A stretch of 64,000 nucleotides of DNA, from the NCBI RefSeq assembly GCF_009792355.1, contig NZ_CP047045.1:1700501-1764500 (forward strand). Reading direction: 5' to 3'. Below the pieces are notes generated by a model. That model did no database searches. It saw nothing but the letters and a program-made list of their open reading frames with translations, and was not told where the DNA came from. Below are positions 10,551 to 23,020 of this stretch, piece by piece (position 1 is the first letter of the stretch; every line of letters starts with the position of its first letter). This DNA is from Terricaulis silvestris (GTDB lineage: Bacteria; Pseudomonadota; Alphaproteobacteria; Caulobacterales; Aquidulcibacteraceae). A program made the translations under genes and the position numbers.

Positions 10551-10565
10551 CTTCTTGTGGAAGCT
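10549..10565 (+). terminator. Short stem-loop after the GH5-like gene
   Basis: AGCTTC TTGTG GAAGCT forms a six-pair hairpin starting at the stop codon of the GH5-like gene. There is no T-run, so it is only a weak terminator candidate. The remaining bases to 10682 hold nothing else recognisable. Confidence 0.3.
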
Positions 10566-10682
10566 CTCGAACCTTCCCCTCCGCTGAGCTGAGCGATAGA
10601 GCTTGTAGGACGGTCTTTCTATCTTTCTTGCATTCTCACTGGACCGAAGTTTGCGCGGGCGCGCGTTGCCAGTTGTCAGTGA

Positions 10683-12005
10683 CTAAGGCGTCGCTTCGCG
10701 TGCAGCGTTAAGGATGGAATGCTGGCGGTGTTCAGCTGCCCTCTGGTCTAAATCGGCTGAAGCCGTCGTGCTCGCGTTCCAAGCGAGAACTGCTGCCGCA
10801 AAGCTGCCTGGTGCGAGGAGCATTAGAGCAAGCTGGAGAGATCCTTCTCCCGCCACGCCATGCAAGGCATCGCTCAGCGCCCCAGTAGCGAGAGGTCCCA
10901 ATCCGCCCCCGACGATACTCAGCAACACATACAAAGCGGCGATCGCTCTGGCGCGCTGCCGCGGCGCGACTAAGCCATGCATGATCGACATAGTCGGCGC
11001 AGATTGAAGAGAGAAGACGAACGAATTTAGCACCATGGCAGCGAGAATAATGTCAGTGCGGGGTATAAACAGAATCGACGTGGTCAACACGCTGCCGAAA
11101 GCTATGCAAACAGCCGCCGCCCTTAGTTGGAGCGTTTCTCGATTGGTCGCATAGCGCGAAGCCAACTCGCCACCTAAATATGTGCCGAGGAGAAATCCCA
11201 AACTGGCCATACCGAACCAGGTACCGGTTTCTCCGACGCTCCATTCGTAACGTCTAATGAAATAGGTCGGCATCCAACCGCCGATTGCGGATCCAAAGAA
11301 GGATGCGGTTGTCGCTGTGAGCGCGAGGTATCTGTACGTCTTGACGCGCCACAATGTCGTCAACACGCTAAGCCAGCTGGCCGTGGCGATTTCGGTCTCC
11401 TGCTGTTCCTCCAACGACGCGGTCGAGGGGCCTTGCTCACGGATTCTACGAGGTTCGCGCAACGACAACCAAGCGAGAGCCGCAAGCGCAATTCCTGGAG
11501 CAGCTAAGATAACAAACATCAGTCGCCATCCAAAAAATTGGGCTAGCCATCCGCATAGGATACTGCCCGCGACAAGGCAGACGGCGTTGCCGGACATATA
11601 TACTCCGACCGCTCTTGCCCGCTCAGTGCGATCGTAGTGATCAGCAATGAGAGAATGTGCGGGAGGATTAAGACCCGCATCGCCAATTGCTGCAGCGCCT
11701 CGCAGCATCAGCAACGGCAAGAAGCTTGTGACGAATGCGCTTGAGGCGACTCCGATGCTCCAGATGATAGTTGTCAACGATACAATCCGGGGTCGATCGC
11801 CACGGTCCGCCCAGCGGCCAACGAATACGCCGGCGATGGAATAAACCAGGGCAAACACAAGGCCGCTCAGCAAACCAATCTGGGTGTCGCTAATGTTGAG
11901 GTCGACCTTGATCTCTTGCAGCACCAGAACGAGTGCAGTGCGGTCCATTGAGTTGACGGCCGTGAGGACCGTCAGGAGCGCCAGCATGTACGATCGGTAT
12001 TTCAT
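10683..12005 (-). CDS. MFS transporter, Spinster-like
   Basis: Inner-membrane carrier of 440 residues with about twelve hydrophobic segments. The N-terminal pattern (NSMDRTALVLVLQEI, then GLLSGLVFALVYSIAGVFVG and GRWADRGDRPR between helices 2 and 3) is that of the proteobacterial Spinster-like MFS group, often found beside sugar-acid and aromatic catabolic genes. The ATG at 12005 follows GCGAGG. It is monocistronic, with its own operator copy 58 bases upstream at 12063-12075, which argues that it imports or exports a compound of the rhamnose locus. The substrate is unknown. Confidence 0.85.
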   Translation of the reverse strand: MKYRSYMLALLTVLTAVNSMDRTALVLVLQEIKVDLNISDTQIGLLSGLVFALVYSIAGVFVGRWADRGDRPRIVSLTTIIWSIGVASSAFVTSFLPLLMLRGAAAIGDAGLNPPAHSLIADHYDRTERARAVGVYMSGNAVCLVAGSILCGWLAQFFGWRLMFVILAAPGIALAALAWLSLREPRRIREQGPSTASLEEQQETEIATASWLSVLTTLWRVKTYRYLALTATTASFFGSAIGGWMPTYFIRRYEWSVGETGTWFGMASLGFLLGTYLGGELASRYATNRETLQLRAAAVCIAFGSVLTTSILFIPRTDIILAAMVLNSFVFSLQSAPTMSIMHGLVAPRQRARAIAALYVLLSIVGGGLGPLATGALSDALHGVAGEGSLQLALMLLAPGSFAAAVLAWNASTTASADLDQRAAEHRQHSILNAAREATP

Positions 12006-12062
12006 CGAGCCTCGCGATTTTCTTCAGCCGTGAGGCGCTTTCCGAGTGCGCGTTATGTGAAC

Positions 12063-12075
12063 TGATATCTGAGAT
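12063..12075 (+). promoter_or_regulatory. Candidate GntR operator upstream of the MFS gene
   Basis: TGATATCTGAGAT, followed by G as in the other copies. It lies between the GH106 stop and the MFS start, so it most likely serves the MFS promoter. Confidence 0.6.
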
Positions 12076-12102
12076 GTCTTAGAGGGTCAACGCGCGCCCT
12101 TT

Positions 12103-15393
<3,291 letters not shown>

Positions 15394-15458
15394 TCAGCCC
15401 CCAACACGGCCGCTTGTTTCTTCACATCGCACGCCAGTCGTGGCGTCCGTTTGCAGGC

Positions 15459-16328
15459 TCATGCATTGACTTCGCCCTGCACCCGTCCGGGCTTCTCAAC
15501 TTCGAAAGCGAAGAGCCCGCCCGCGAGGGGCTGGGCTTGCTTGTCGTCCGCTGAGAAGTCTAGTTGCGCGGTGGTGACATAAAGCGTCTTCAAATCCTTG
15601 CCGCCGAAGGCGGGCTTCGTCACTTGCGCGCAGGGCAATGCAATTTGGTCAATGCGTTCGCCGGCGGGGGAAATTAAGTCCAGCCGCCAGCCATTGAAGA
15701 GCGCTACCCAGATTTCTCCTCGCTCGTTCATCGCCATGCCATCTGGAAAGACGTTGGGCTCGAATTGAACGAATACGCGCTTAGCTGAAAGATCGCCCTC
15801 AGCGTTCACATCGAACGCATAAATCGCGCCTTCCACGGAATTGCAGTGATAGAGCGTTCGCCCGTCTGGGCTGATCACGGGACCATTTGTGACGACATAG
15901 CCGCTGTCACAGGTAACGATGCTGCTTTCTCGTCCATTCCACCGAAACAGTTTACCCGTCGCCATGGTGTTGGATTCGTTCAACGTGCCAAACCAGAGTT
16001 GGCCCTTGGTATCGGCATAACCGTCATTGATGCGGTCGCCGGGCGGGTGGTTGGGGATCGAGGCCCGGGTCGTCACCGCGTTTGTGTCGGGATCCCAAAC
16101 GGCGAGCTTGTTGCCCATCCCAATCACGAACCCGCCTCCGCGTCGCGGCAGCACGAAGCCGGGCGGTCCGGGCGTCACCCAAGACGTTCGCCCGTCAGTG
16201 GCGGGCTTATAGCGGTGGATGGCGTGGCCTTTGATGTCGACGAAATAGAGCGCTTGTTCCCGCTCGATCCACACAGGGCCTTCGCCAAGGTGGCAGCGCG
16301 CCTGCCATACGCATTGGGGCGTGGTCAT
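15459..16328 (-). CDS. SMP-30/regucalcin-family sugar lactonase
   Basis: A six-bladed propeller of 289 residues predicted to hydrolyse an aldonolactone to the aldonate in the cytoplasm. The metal-binding residues of the family are visible: Glu in HLGEGPVW near residue 15, Asn in DRINDGYAD, Asn in VVTNGPVISPDG and Asp in VFPDGMAMN. L-rhamnono-1,4-lactone is a plausible substrate because of the neighbouring FAH hydrolase, but arabino- or galactono-lactone is equally possible on sequence. The start overlaps the stop of the FAD oxidoreductase gene by four bases, so they are translationally coupled. Confidence 0.85.
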   Translation of the reverse strand: MTTPQCVWQARCHLGEGPVWIEREQALYFVDIKGHAIHRYKPATDGRTSWVTPGPPGFVLPRRGGGFVIGMGNKLAVWDPDTNAVTTRASIPNHPPGDRINDGYADTKGQLWFGTLNESNTMATGKLFRWNGRESSIVTCDSGYVVTNGPVISPDGRTLYHCNSVEGAIYAFDVNAEGDLSAKRVFVQFEPNVFPDGMAMNERGEIWVALFNGWRLDLISPAGERIDQIALPCAQVTKPAFGGKDLKTLYVTTAQLDFSADDKQAQPLAGGLFAFEVEKPGRVQGEVNA

Positions 16329-17746
16329 GGGCGTGCTCCGCCGTCGACAAAAATCTTGCCCGGATTGAGAATGTTGGCGGGATCGAGTGCTGCCTTGATG
16401 GTGCGCATCAGAGTGACATTAGTCTCGCCGCGCTCGGCGATCAGTTTGTCGCGTTTGCCAATGCCGATGCCATGTTCGCCGGTGCAGGTGCCGCCGGCTT
16501 CGATCGCGCGCGATATCATGCGCTCATTGATGCGAGAAGCGCGCGCCATATGGGTCGGGTTTTGCGGGTCGATCGCGAACATGACGTGGTAATTGCCGTC
16601 ACCGACGTGGCCGACAATGGTGGCAAGCGCGCCTTCCGCTTCAATATCCGCGCGCGTCTTCAAGATGCTGTCGGCAAGAGCCGCAATCGGCACGCAAACG
16701 TCGGTGGTCCAGACGACGGCGCCTGGCAGCAACGCCTTTGCCGCGAAATAGGCGTCATGGCGGGCCTTCCAAAGCCGTGAGCGTTCTTCTGGCGTGCGGG
16801 CGATGATGAGCGCGCCGCCGCGATGGCCAGCGGCGATGTCAGCGAATTGCAAGGCTTGCTCTTCAACCCCTGCAGGCGAGCCGTGAAATTCGAGCAGGAG
16901 CGTGGGTTGTTCGACGAGCCTAAGCTTCGAAAACGCGTTCGACGCACGCACCTGAGTTTCGTCGAGCAATTCAATGCGCGCGACACCCAGACCCAATTGA
17001 ATGGTCTCAATGACGGCTGAGACCGCGCCATCCAGGTCCTTGAAGACGCAGGTGGCTGAGAGGATTTTCTCCGGTATGCCATAAAGGCGAAGCGTGACCT
17101 CGGTGATGACGCCAAGCGTTCCTTCGGACCCAACGAAGAGCCCGGTCAAATCGTATCCCGCTGACGACTTTGCTGCTCGAACGCCTGTCTCAATGACGGC
17201 GCCGTTGGCCAGCACGACTTTCGCCGTCAGCACATTGTCGCGCATGGTCCCGTAGCGCACCGCGTTCGTGCCCGACGCGCGCGTCGCTGTCATGCCGCCC
17301 AAGGTGGCGTTAGCGCCAGGATCGATCGGAAAGAAGAGGCCAAGGTCGCGCAAATGATGGTTGAGCTGCTCGCGGGTGACGCCGGCCTGCACGGTGGCCA
17401 ACAGGTTTTCGGCGCTTACGTCCAGAATCGCGTTCATGCGCGTTAGGTCGAGCGAGACGCCGCCGTGGATGGCTGACAAATGGCCTTCGAGCGAAGTGCC
17501 TGCGCCATGCGCTATAACCGGTAGGTCATTGTCAGCGCACCAGCGGATGGCGTCAGCGACGTCTTCATTGCTCTCCGCGTAGATCACAGCATCGGGCGCA
17601 AGCGAGGCGTGATGGCCTTCGAGCCCGCTATGTTGCGAGACGATAGCGTGGGCTGTGGAAAGGCGTTCGCCAAAGCGTTCGCGCAGCGCGTTGAGCGCTG
17701 CGTCGCCGGCGTCATCGAATTCGCGCCTAATCTTAGGCTCGCTCAT
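16325..17746 (-). CDS. FAD-linked D-lactate / 2-hydroxyacid dehydrogenase
   Basis: A 473-residue flavoprotein of the GlcD/Dld/LDHD family that oxidises a 2-hydroxyacid to the ketoacid. The FAD domain shows VIAHGAGTSLEGH and FPIDPGANATLGGMTATRASG, with VGSEGTLGVITEVTLRL after it. The C-terminal metal and substrate site shows GHVGDGNYHVMF and TCTGEHGIGIGK. Starts at the ATG at 17746, 14 bases inside the end of the FAH gene. In this operon it may act on lactate released by the diketo-acid hydrolase or on a sugar-derived 2-hydroxyacid. The stereospecificity is inferred from the family. Confidence 0.88.
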   Translation of the reverse strand: MSEPKIRREFDDAGDAALNALRERFGERLSTAHAIVSQHSGLEGHHASLAPDAVIYAESNEDVADAIRWCADNDLPVIAHGAGTSLEGHLSAIHGGVSLDLTRMNAILDVSAENLLATVQAGVTREQLNHHLRDLGLFFPIDPGANATLGGMTATRASGTNAVRYGTMRDNVLTAKVVLANGAVIETGVRAAKSSAGYDLTGLFVGSEGTLGVITEVTLRLYGIPEKILSATCVFKDLDGAVSAVIETIQLGLGVARIELLDETQVRASNAFSKLRLVEQPTLLLEFHGSPAGVEEQALQFADIAAGHRGGALIIARTPEERSRLWKARHDAYFAAKALLPGAVVWTTDVCVPIAALADSILKTRADIEAEGALATIVGHVGDGNYHVMFAIDPQNPTHMARASRINERMISRAIEAGGTCTGEHGIGIGKRDKLIAERGETNVTLMRTIKAALDPANILNPGKIFVDGGARP

Positions 17747-18584
17747 AAGCTTTGACCGTTTGGCGTTGTTCGCCGAGGCCGCTAATGCCCAAGCTCATGG
17801 TGTCGCCGGCCTTCAAGAATGTTGGAGGTTTGCGCCCCATGCCTACTCCAGGCGGGGTGCCCGTGGTAATGACGTCCCCGGGCATCAGCGTCATGAACCG
17901 CGACACGTAGGCTACGATCTCAGCGCACGAGAAGATCATCGTCGACGTGTTGCCGCGTTGGGCGGGCGCGCCGTTCAGATCCAGCCAAAGGTCGAGATTT
18001 TGCGGGTCGCCGATTTCGTCGCGCGTCACAAGCCAGGGGCCTAGCGGCCCAAAGGTGTCGCAGCCCTTGCCTTTATCCCAAGTCCCGCCGCGCTCATTTT
18101 GAAAGGCGCGTTCGGACACATCGTTGACGACGAGATAACCGGCGACATGATCGAGCGCTTTGCCTTCGCTCACATAGCTTGCGCGTTCGCCGATGACGAT
18201 CCCAAGTTCGACTTCCCAATCTGTTTTTTGCGATTCAAGCGGAAGCATGACATCGTCGTTCGGTCCTACGATGCAGGAGGGCGCCTTCATGAAGACGACC
18301 GGCTCGGTCGGAATGGGGAGGCCCGATTCTTCGGCGTGGTCGCGATAATTGAGCCCGATGGCTATGAACTTGCTGGGCGTAGGTACGGGTGGTCCGAGCT
18401 GCGGAGAGTCAGTGACGATCGGCAATGTCTCCGCGTTGAACGATGAGGCGCGGGAGAGGGTGCGAAGATCGAACCCGCCTTGCAGCGAGGCCTGAATGTC
18501 TGCGGGCAGGGTGCGAAGCCCGCCCGCATCGTCCACGGAGGCAAAATTTAAGCGGCCAGATGTGCGATACGTTGCGAGCTTCAC
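17733..18584 (-). CDS. FAH-family hydrolase, probable 2,4-diketo-3-deoxy-L-rhamnonate hydrolase
   Basis: A 283-residue fumarylacetoacetate-hydrolase-fold enzyme. The acidic metal site is seen in TDWEVELGIVIG (about 121-132) and the later VVNDVSERAFQ; GLNYRDHAEE and TGTPPGVGMG are typical of the bacterial subgroup that includes LRA6 of the non-phosphorylative rhamnose pathway, which yields pyruvate and L-lactate. That function is suggested by the rhamnose context, but related enzymes act on other acylpyruvates. It is the first gene of the unit FAH, FAD dehydrogenase, SMP-30, GH106. Its start is 22 bases from the operator at 18606. Confidence 0.85.
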   Translation of the reverse strand: MKLATYRTSGRLNFASVDDAGGLRTLPADIQASLQGGFDLRTLSRASSFNAETLPIVTDSPQLGPPVPTPSKFIAIGLNYRDHAEESGLPIPTEPVVFMKAPSCIVGPNDDVMLPLESQKTDWEVELGIVIGERASYVSEGKALDHVAGYLVVNDVSERAFQNERGGTWDKGKGCDTFGPLGPWLVTRDEIGDPQNLDLWLDLNGAPAQRGNTSTMIFSCAEIVAYVSRFMTLMPGDVITTGTPPGVGMGRKPPTFLKAGDTMSLGISGLGEQRQTVKAYERA

Positions 18585-18605
18585 GCCTTTTCCCCACTTC
18601 AGAAA

Positions 18606-18618
18606 TGATATCTGAGAT
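18606..18618 (+). promoter_or_regulatory. Candidate GntR operator between FAH and GH127 genes
   Basis: TGATATCTGAGAT followed by G, identical over its core to the site at 12063. It lies in the divergent interval between the FAH start (18584) and the GH127 gene and could control both. Confidence 0.6.
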
Positions 18619-18701
18619 GGTAGATGTTTCGTCAGCGTGCATCAAGCCGTCTGTCGCGGCTATGTTCGCATAGGATTTGGATATTGGACCGTCCCACAAG
18701 C

Positions 18702-20495
18702 GTGCCGATTATCTCAGAAGTACCCGCCGTGAGGTTATTCGTGCTGCAAAGGCTCCCAGTTCGCGCCGTGAGCTTGAGCGGCGAGTTTGGGCGTCGGATC
18801 GACGCCATCATCAATCAAAACATCCTGGCTCTGAACTTGGACGAGGTGTTCCTCGCGCCTTTTCGTGACCGTGGGGACAAAGGCTATATCGGCTTTGGCA
18901 AATTCATCGACGCTGTCTGTCACCTGGCAGCAACGACAAATGATCCTCGCCTTGTCGAGTTGAAGCGGAGAGCGGTCGACGGTTTGATCGCGACCCAAGA
19001 ACCGGACGGCTATATCGGCATCATCAAGGAGCCGGCGCAGCGCGTGCAAAGCCTGTGGGACCTCCACGAGGGCGCTTATCTCATCTGGGGGCTGCTCTCT
19101 GATTACATTCTCTACGAAAATGCCGCGGCGCTCGACACCGCAACGCGGCTCGCTGATTTCCTCATAGACCAGATCTCCGACCCTTCTGTCGTGATCGACA
19201 GCCGAGATGGTCTTCTCGGTTTTGAAATTGCGGCGCTGGGGTTGGATCGCGCCTTGATCCGGCTATTCAAACTGACCGGTGACGAGAAGTATCTGGACTT
19301 CGCAAAACGCAGCTACGAAACGGGTGCGCGCGAGATAGCGGTGCAGCACGACCTTCGCGATTGTAACGGCCACGCTTACACGTTTCTCTCAAATAGACTT
19401 GCCGAATTGGATCTGTTCGAACTTTCGCACGACGCAAGACTTCTTTCGAACTCTTACAGCCTCATCGAGTTTTTGACGAAGCAAGACGGCCTTCTCGTTA
19501 CGGGCTCGTGCAGCCTCTGGGAGAGCTTCCACAACACGCAAGTTGGCGTCGGCAACGTCAGCGAAACCTGCGCCGGCACATATGTCGCGCGCTTCATGGA
19601 CGCGATGGTCCGCATAGCCGGCGACAGTCTCTACGGAGACATCCTCGAGCGCGACATTTACAACGCACTTTTCGCCGCAACCACGCCGGATGGACGATTC
19701 AGTCGATACCACACTCCGTTCGAAGGAGAACGTTGTCTAGATCCGCACGCTCCGCGGTTTTGCTGCGCCAACAACAATAAGCGATTTTTGGCCGATTTGA
19801 GCAGCTGGATTTACTATCTCGATCCCGATGAAAAGACGGTGGTCGTGAATTTGTACTCGGCCTCACGGGCGAAAATAGAACTCGACGGCGTAAGCCTCGT
19901 CGTCGAGCAAGATACTGCATATCCGCGCAATGGAGACGTTCGCATCAAGGTCGATCCTTCGACCGAAGTAGAGTTCACGTTGAAGCTGCGCATCCCGCGA
20001 TGGTGCAAAAGCGCAAGTTTTTCCATTAACGGCGGCGCAGCAACCGAAGCGGCCAGCGGCGCTTTCCACGCAATCAAACGCGTTTGGAAAACTGGCGATA
20101 CGATTGAGCTCAGACTGCCAATGGCCATTCGTTTTGTCCGCGGTCGCCGCGCTCAATTCGGACGCGTAGCCGTGATGCGAGGGCCGGTGATCTATACCTA
20201 TAACCCCGAGCAAAACACGATCGCGGAGCAACTCCCGAATTTTGACATCCGCGCCGCGGCTATTAATCCAGACGAGGCCGAGATGCAGATTGCGTCGCGT
20301 GATCTATCCGGCGCGACTGCGTGCAACATTGCGGCTTGGCCGCCATCGCCAATCATCAATCCTTATCCTCAAGTCCCGCAGACCACGCTCACACTGACCG
20401 AATATCCAGACCCCGGCGGGCGAGCCATCTACTTTCTCGTTCCCAATCTATCCTCCTCCGCACTGGTCGACGATGAGCTGATCTCGGCGCGTTAG
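18702..20495 (+). CDS. GH127-family glycosidase (beta-L-arabinofuranosidase-like)
   Basis: About 597 residues from the chosen GTG. The family's zinc-cysteine catalytic centre is complete: the Glu and Cys of VSETCAGTY and the adjacent Cys pair of PRFCCANNN correspond to the Glu-Cys-Cys-Cys zinc ligands known from HypBA1, in which one Cys is the nucleophile. HEGAYLIWGLLSDY and GSCSLWESFHN are further family blocks. Known members cleave beta-L-arabinofuranosides or, in rhamnogalacturonan II breakdown, aceric acid linkages. The start is uncertain: the frame is open from 18624, but residues before about 18702 look non-coding; a GTG at 18729 is another option. No ribosome site or signal peptide is evident. 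Confidence 0.85.
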   Translation: MPIISEVPAVRLFVLQRLPVRAVSLSGEFGRRIDAIINQNILALNLDEVFLAPFRDRGDKGYIGFGKFIDAVCHLAATTNDPRLVELKRRAVDGLIATQEPDGYIGIIKEPAQRVQSLWDLHEGAYLIWGLLSDYILYENAAALDTATRLADFLIDQISDPSVVIDSRDGLLGFEIAALGLDRALIRLFKLTGDEKYLDFAKRSYETGAREIAVQHDLRDCNGHAYTFLSNRLAELDLFELSHDARLLSNSYSLIEFLTKQDGLLVTGSCSLWESFHNTQVGVGNVSETCAGTYVARFMDAMVRIAGDSLYGDILERDIYNALFAATTPDGRFSRYHTPFEGERCLDPHAPRFCCANNNKRFLADLSSWIYYLDPDEKTVVVNLYSASRAKIELDGVSLVVEQDTAYPRNGDVRIKVDPSTEVEFTLKLRIPRWCKSASFSINGGAATEAASGAFHAIKRVWKTGDTIELRLPMAIRFVRGRRAQFGRVAVMRGPVIYTYNPEQNTIAEQLPNFDIRAAAINPDEAEMQIASRDLSGATACNIAAWPPSPIINPYPQVPQTTLTLTEYPDPGGRAIYFLVPNLSSSALVDDELISAR

Positions 20496-20690
20496 CAGCC
20501 GTTATCACGGGAAGTGGCAAACAACATTTTGCAATGGTGCGCGCGCTCGATCGGATCGACCGCCTCGAAAGGTCGTATCGGATTTGGCCAGACGAGGTGC
20601 GCGAGACGGGATTCCAAGCTTCATGTTGGGAATGCGGGTCGTCTTTCTTGGCCCCACGTGCAAAGCCCTACCTCAGTCACTTCGAACGCA

Positions 20691-21611
20691 TTAGCGATCG
20701 TCCCGCGCCGCGTGGGAGAACATTGCAAGCCCAGGGGCCGGCAAATCCGCCGTTTGAATGGTCCCGCTTTCAGATTCTGTGATGAAGAGGCGCCTGCCGT
20801 CTGGTCCGCCGAAAGCGATATTGGTCCCAAGCTTGCCGCGGCACATATTGATCCGCAGTTGCGGTTGTCCGATTGCATCAAACAGCCAGACCGCTCCCAT
20901 CATCGGGTGAGCGACCGCAAGTCCGCCGTCGCGATCGATGGCCAAGCCGTCAGGGCCTCCGCCGCCTGAGAGCTGGATATAGGTTTGCACGCGCACAGCG
21001 CGTCCATCGATGAGGGTGGCGCGGATGACGCTGTTAGCGCGCGTCAACGCCACAAAGAGTTCGCGTCCCTCCGCGTCGAGCGCGATGCCGTTGGGACTGG
21101 GTAATTCGTCGAGTACGACCTCCAGTTTGCCGCTAGGCTTCAGCCGCAACACACGCCCCGTGCGCTGGGCAAGGTCGGACATGCCTTGGTCAGTGAAATA
21201 GAGATCGCCATTGGGCGCAAATACGAGATCATTGGGCCCCCTGAACCGCTCAACGTCCAACTGATCTGCGATCACCTCCATTTTTGTCGCGTCGCGGTCG
21301 ATGACGAGAATGCCGAGCCTTCGATCGGCGACGAAGATCCGGCCATCGGCGTGAATCTTCAGTCCGTTTGGCGAACCGTCATAGGCGATGACAGTGTCAA
21401 AATGGCCGGATGCGTCGACGCGAAAAATTCGTCCGTGCGCCAGGTCCACGCAAAAGAGATTGCCGTCGCGATCGAAGGAGGGGCCTTCAAGGAATGAGTC
21501 GATTGGACGTCCCAATAGGCGCGACATCGTTGTGGTTGCCTCGGCGCGCCGCAAGGTCTTGGGCAAGCTCGCAAAAATGCTGGTCTCAACGGCTGGCGGC
21601 GGTGCAAACAT
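20691..21611 (-). CDS. SMP-30/gluconolactonase-family protein
   Basis: A 306-residue six-bladed propeller, likely a sugar lactonase acting in the cytoplasm. The family's metal residues appear in FLEGPSFDRDG (Glu), FRGPNDLVFAPNG (Asn), LPSPNGIALD (Asn) and GGGPDGLAID (Asp). It belongs to the gluconolactonase branch and is clearly different from the regucalcin-like protein at 15459. It follows the FMN dehydrogenase gene (21646-22905) after 34 bases on the same strand, so the pair probably oxidise and hydrolyse related sugar derivatives. The 195 bases between its stop and the GH127 stop hold nothing recognisable. Confidence 0.8.
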   Translation of the reverse strand: MFAPPPAVETSIFASLPKTLRRAEATTTMSRLLGRPIDSFLEGPSFDRDGNLFCVDLAHGRIFRVDASGHFDTVIAYDGSPNGLKIHADGRIFVADRRLGILVIDRDATKMEVIADQLDVERFRGPNDLVFAPNGDLYFTDQGMSDLAQRTGRVLRLKPSGKLEVVLDELPSPNGIALDAEGRELFVALTRANSVIRATLIDGRAVRVQTYIQLSGGGGPDGLAIDRDGGLAVAHPMMGAVWLFDAIGQPQLRINMCRGKLGTNIAFGGPDGRRLFITESESGTIQTADLPAPGLAMFSHAARDDR

Positions 21612-21645
21612 TCAATCGCCTTTCGCGCGCCGTTGGAGTTCAGGT

Positions 21646-22905
21646 TTAGATTCGAGCACGGCGCTGCAATCCTTCCGGCGAAGGTTCTGCGAGGCGGACG
21701 GCTGAATCAGATTTCGGCTGGCGTGGCATGCGCCATTCGGCAGGACTTTGGACGAAATCGGACCCAAGCTCGTCCAGGCTAGCGCAGCCGAGGCCTGCGA
21801 GACTTCTCGTCAAATCTTCTTGCAACAAAGTGAGCAGCCGGGCGACCCCCGCGGGGCCAGACGCCAAACCATACAGATATGGCCGACCGATCAGGACGGC
21901 GCGTGCGCCAAGCGCCAGTGCCTTGAGCACGTCGGTTCCGCGGCGAACGCCGCCATCCAGCATGACGACCGCCGCGTCCCCGACCGCGTCAACGATTTCG
22001 GGCAGGGCGCGCAAACTGGGCGCGACGCCGTCCAGGCCGCGCCCGCCATGATTGGACACGATGATGCCTTGCGCGCCGCACGTGACCGCAAGTTCTGCAT
22101 CTGCCGCCGTCAGCACGCCTTTGACGACGATAGAGCCGGGCCAGGCCTCGCGGAGCCAGCCAAAATCATCCCAATTGAAATACGACGTGCTCTGCTTGCC
22201 CAAAGTGGCGATGTCGCTTGCGTTCATGCTGCGGCCATCGGGGAGTCGCGCGTTGGGGACAGCGCGGCGGCCGCCTTCGCTCAAGAACCGCAACACCCAA
22301 CCCGGGCGCGCCAGCATTTGCGGCAAATAGGGCGCGCCTTCAATCCAGTCGTGATCAAGCAGGACGTCAAGGCCGTTACGGACATCGCGTTCAAGCAGTG
22401 CGCGCGTATTGTCGATGGTGACAACGAGAACGCGGAAGCCTGCGTCCCAAGCCCGCTTCAGCGCGGGCTCCAAGACGTCGCGGCCGCCATATTTGTAGAC
22501 TTGATACCAGAGTACGCCGTCACTTACGGCGGCGACGTCCTCGCTCGCGGTGCCGCCGAGGTGCGGGACCACATAGCCAACGCCGGCGCGCGCCGCTTCA
22601 CGCGCCACCACGCGCTCGCCATCCGGATAGACCACGCGTGTCGATCCACATGGCGCAAGCAGGATCGGGGATAGCAAACGATCGCCAAAGAGTTCGATGC
22701 TGGTGTCGATGCTGGCAGGCGGATTGGCCTGACGCGGGCGAAGCATGACCGCTTCGAACGCGCTCCGATTTGCGCGCAGCGTCGTCTCATCGCCGGCGCC
22801 GCCGTCGATTGAGTCGAACACAACTTGAGGGAGCCTTCGGCGTGCGAGCGCGCGTAGATCATCTACGCTGCTCGCCCGGCGCAGCGCCCAACCCCACCTC
22901 GTCAA
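21646..22905 (-). CDS. FMN-dependent alpha-hydroxyacid dehydrogenase, second paralogue
   Basis: About 419 residues of the L-lactate dehydrogenase/glycolate oxidase family. Seen are VVFDSIDGGAGDE, LLAPCGSTRVVYPDGE, VVTIDN, the active-site SNHGGRGLDG and DGGVRRGTDVLKALALGA. It is distinct from the copy at 8176, so a different hydroxyacid is likely. The reading frame is open to 22980, but a TTG at 22905 has a near-perfect GGGAGG ribosome site five bases before it, and family similarity starts just after it; I prefer that start. This leaves an intergenic region to the divergent lysR that contains repeats, suggesting LysR control. Confidence 0.82.
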   Translation of the reverse strand: MTRWGWALRRASSVDDLRALARRRLPQVVFDSIDGGAGDETTLRANRSAFEAVMLRPRQANPPASIDTSIELFGDRLLSPILLAPCGSTRVVYPDGERVVAREAARAGVGYVVPHLGGTASEDVAAVSDGVLWYQVYKYGGRDVLEPALKRAWDAGFRVLVVTIDNTRALLERDVRNGLDVLLDHDWIEGAPYLPQMLARPGWVLRFLSEGGRRAVPNARLPDGRSMNASDIATLGKQSTSYFNWDDFGWLREAWPGSIVVKGVLTAADAELAVTCGAQGIIVSNHGGRGLDGVAPSLRALPEIVDAVGDAAVVMLDGGVRRGTDVLKALALGARAVLIGRPYLYGLASGPAGVARLLTLLQEDLTRSLAGLGCASLDELGSDFVQSPAEWRMPRQPKSDSAVRLAEPSPEGLQRRARI

Positions 22906-22960
22906 GGCATCCTCCCGTGCGCCGACGATTAATGTTGGCGTAGCGACGATACGGTGGACG

Positions 22961-22983
22961 CCAGTCCATATCCAGTCCAATAT
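22961..22983. repeat. Tandem 11/12-bp direct repeat upstream of lysR
   Basis: CCAGTCCATAT at 22961-22971 is followed at once by CCAGTCCAATAT at 22972-22983. If the FMN dehydrogenase starts at 22905, the repeat is in the divergent promoter and may be a regulator-binding element. If it starts at 22980, the repeat is coding. Confidence 0.4.
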
Positions 22984-23000
22984 CCGATGGCTATAGTTTA

Positions 23001-23010
23001 ATATCTAAGG
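23001..23010 (+). promoter_or_regulatory. Weak half-copy of the GntR-type motif before lysR
   Basis: ATATCTAAGG shares the core ATATCTNAG with the strong sites and matches the copy at 37691-37704 closely, but the flanks differ. It ends ten bases before the lysR start. Confidence 0.3.
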
Positions 23011-23020
23011 GTTATGGAGC

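Noticed and set aside
15846-16592. 248-codon plus-strand open frame
   Set aside because: It spans, antisense, the junction of two overlapping well-supported genes (SMP-30 and FAD dehydrogenase).
21748-22674. 308-codon plus-strand open frame
   Set aside because: It is antisense to the FMN dehydrogenase, whose active-site motifs are intact. Its product lacks domain features and the frame is a by-product of high GC.
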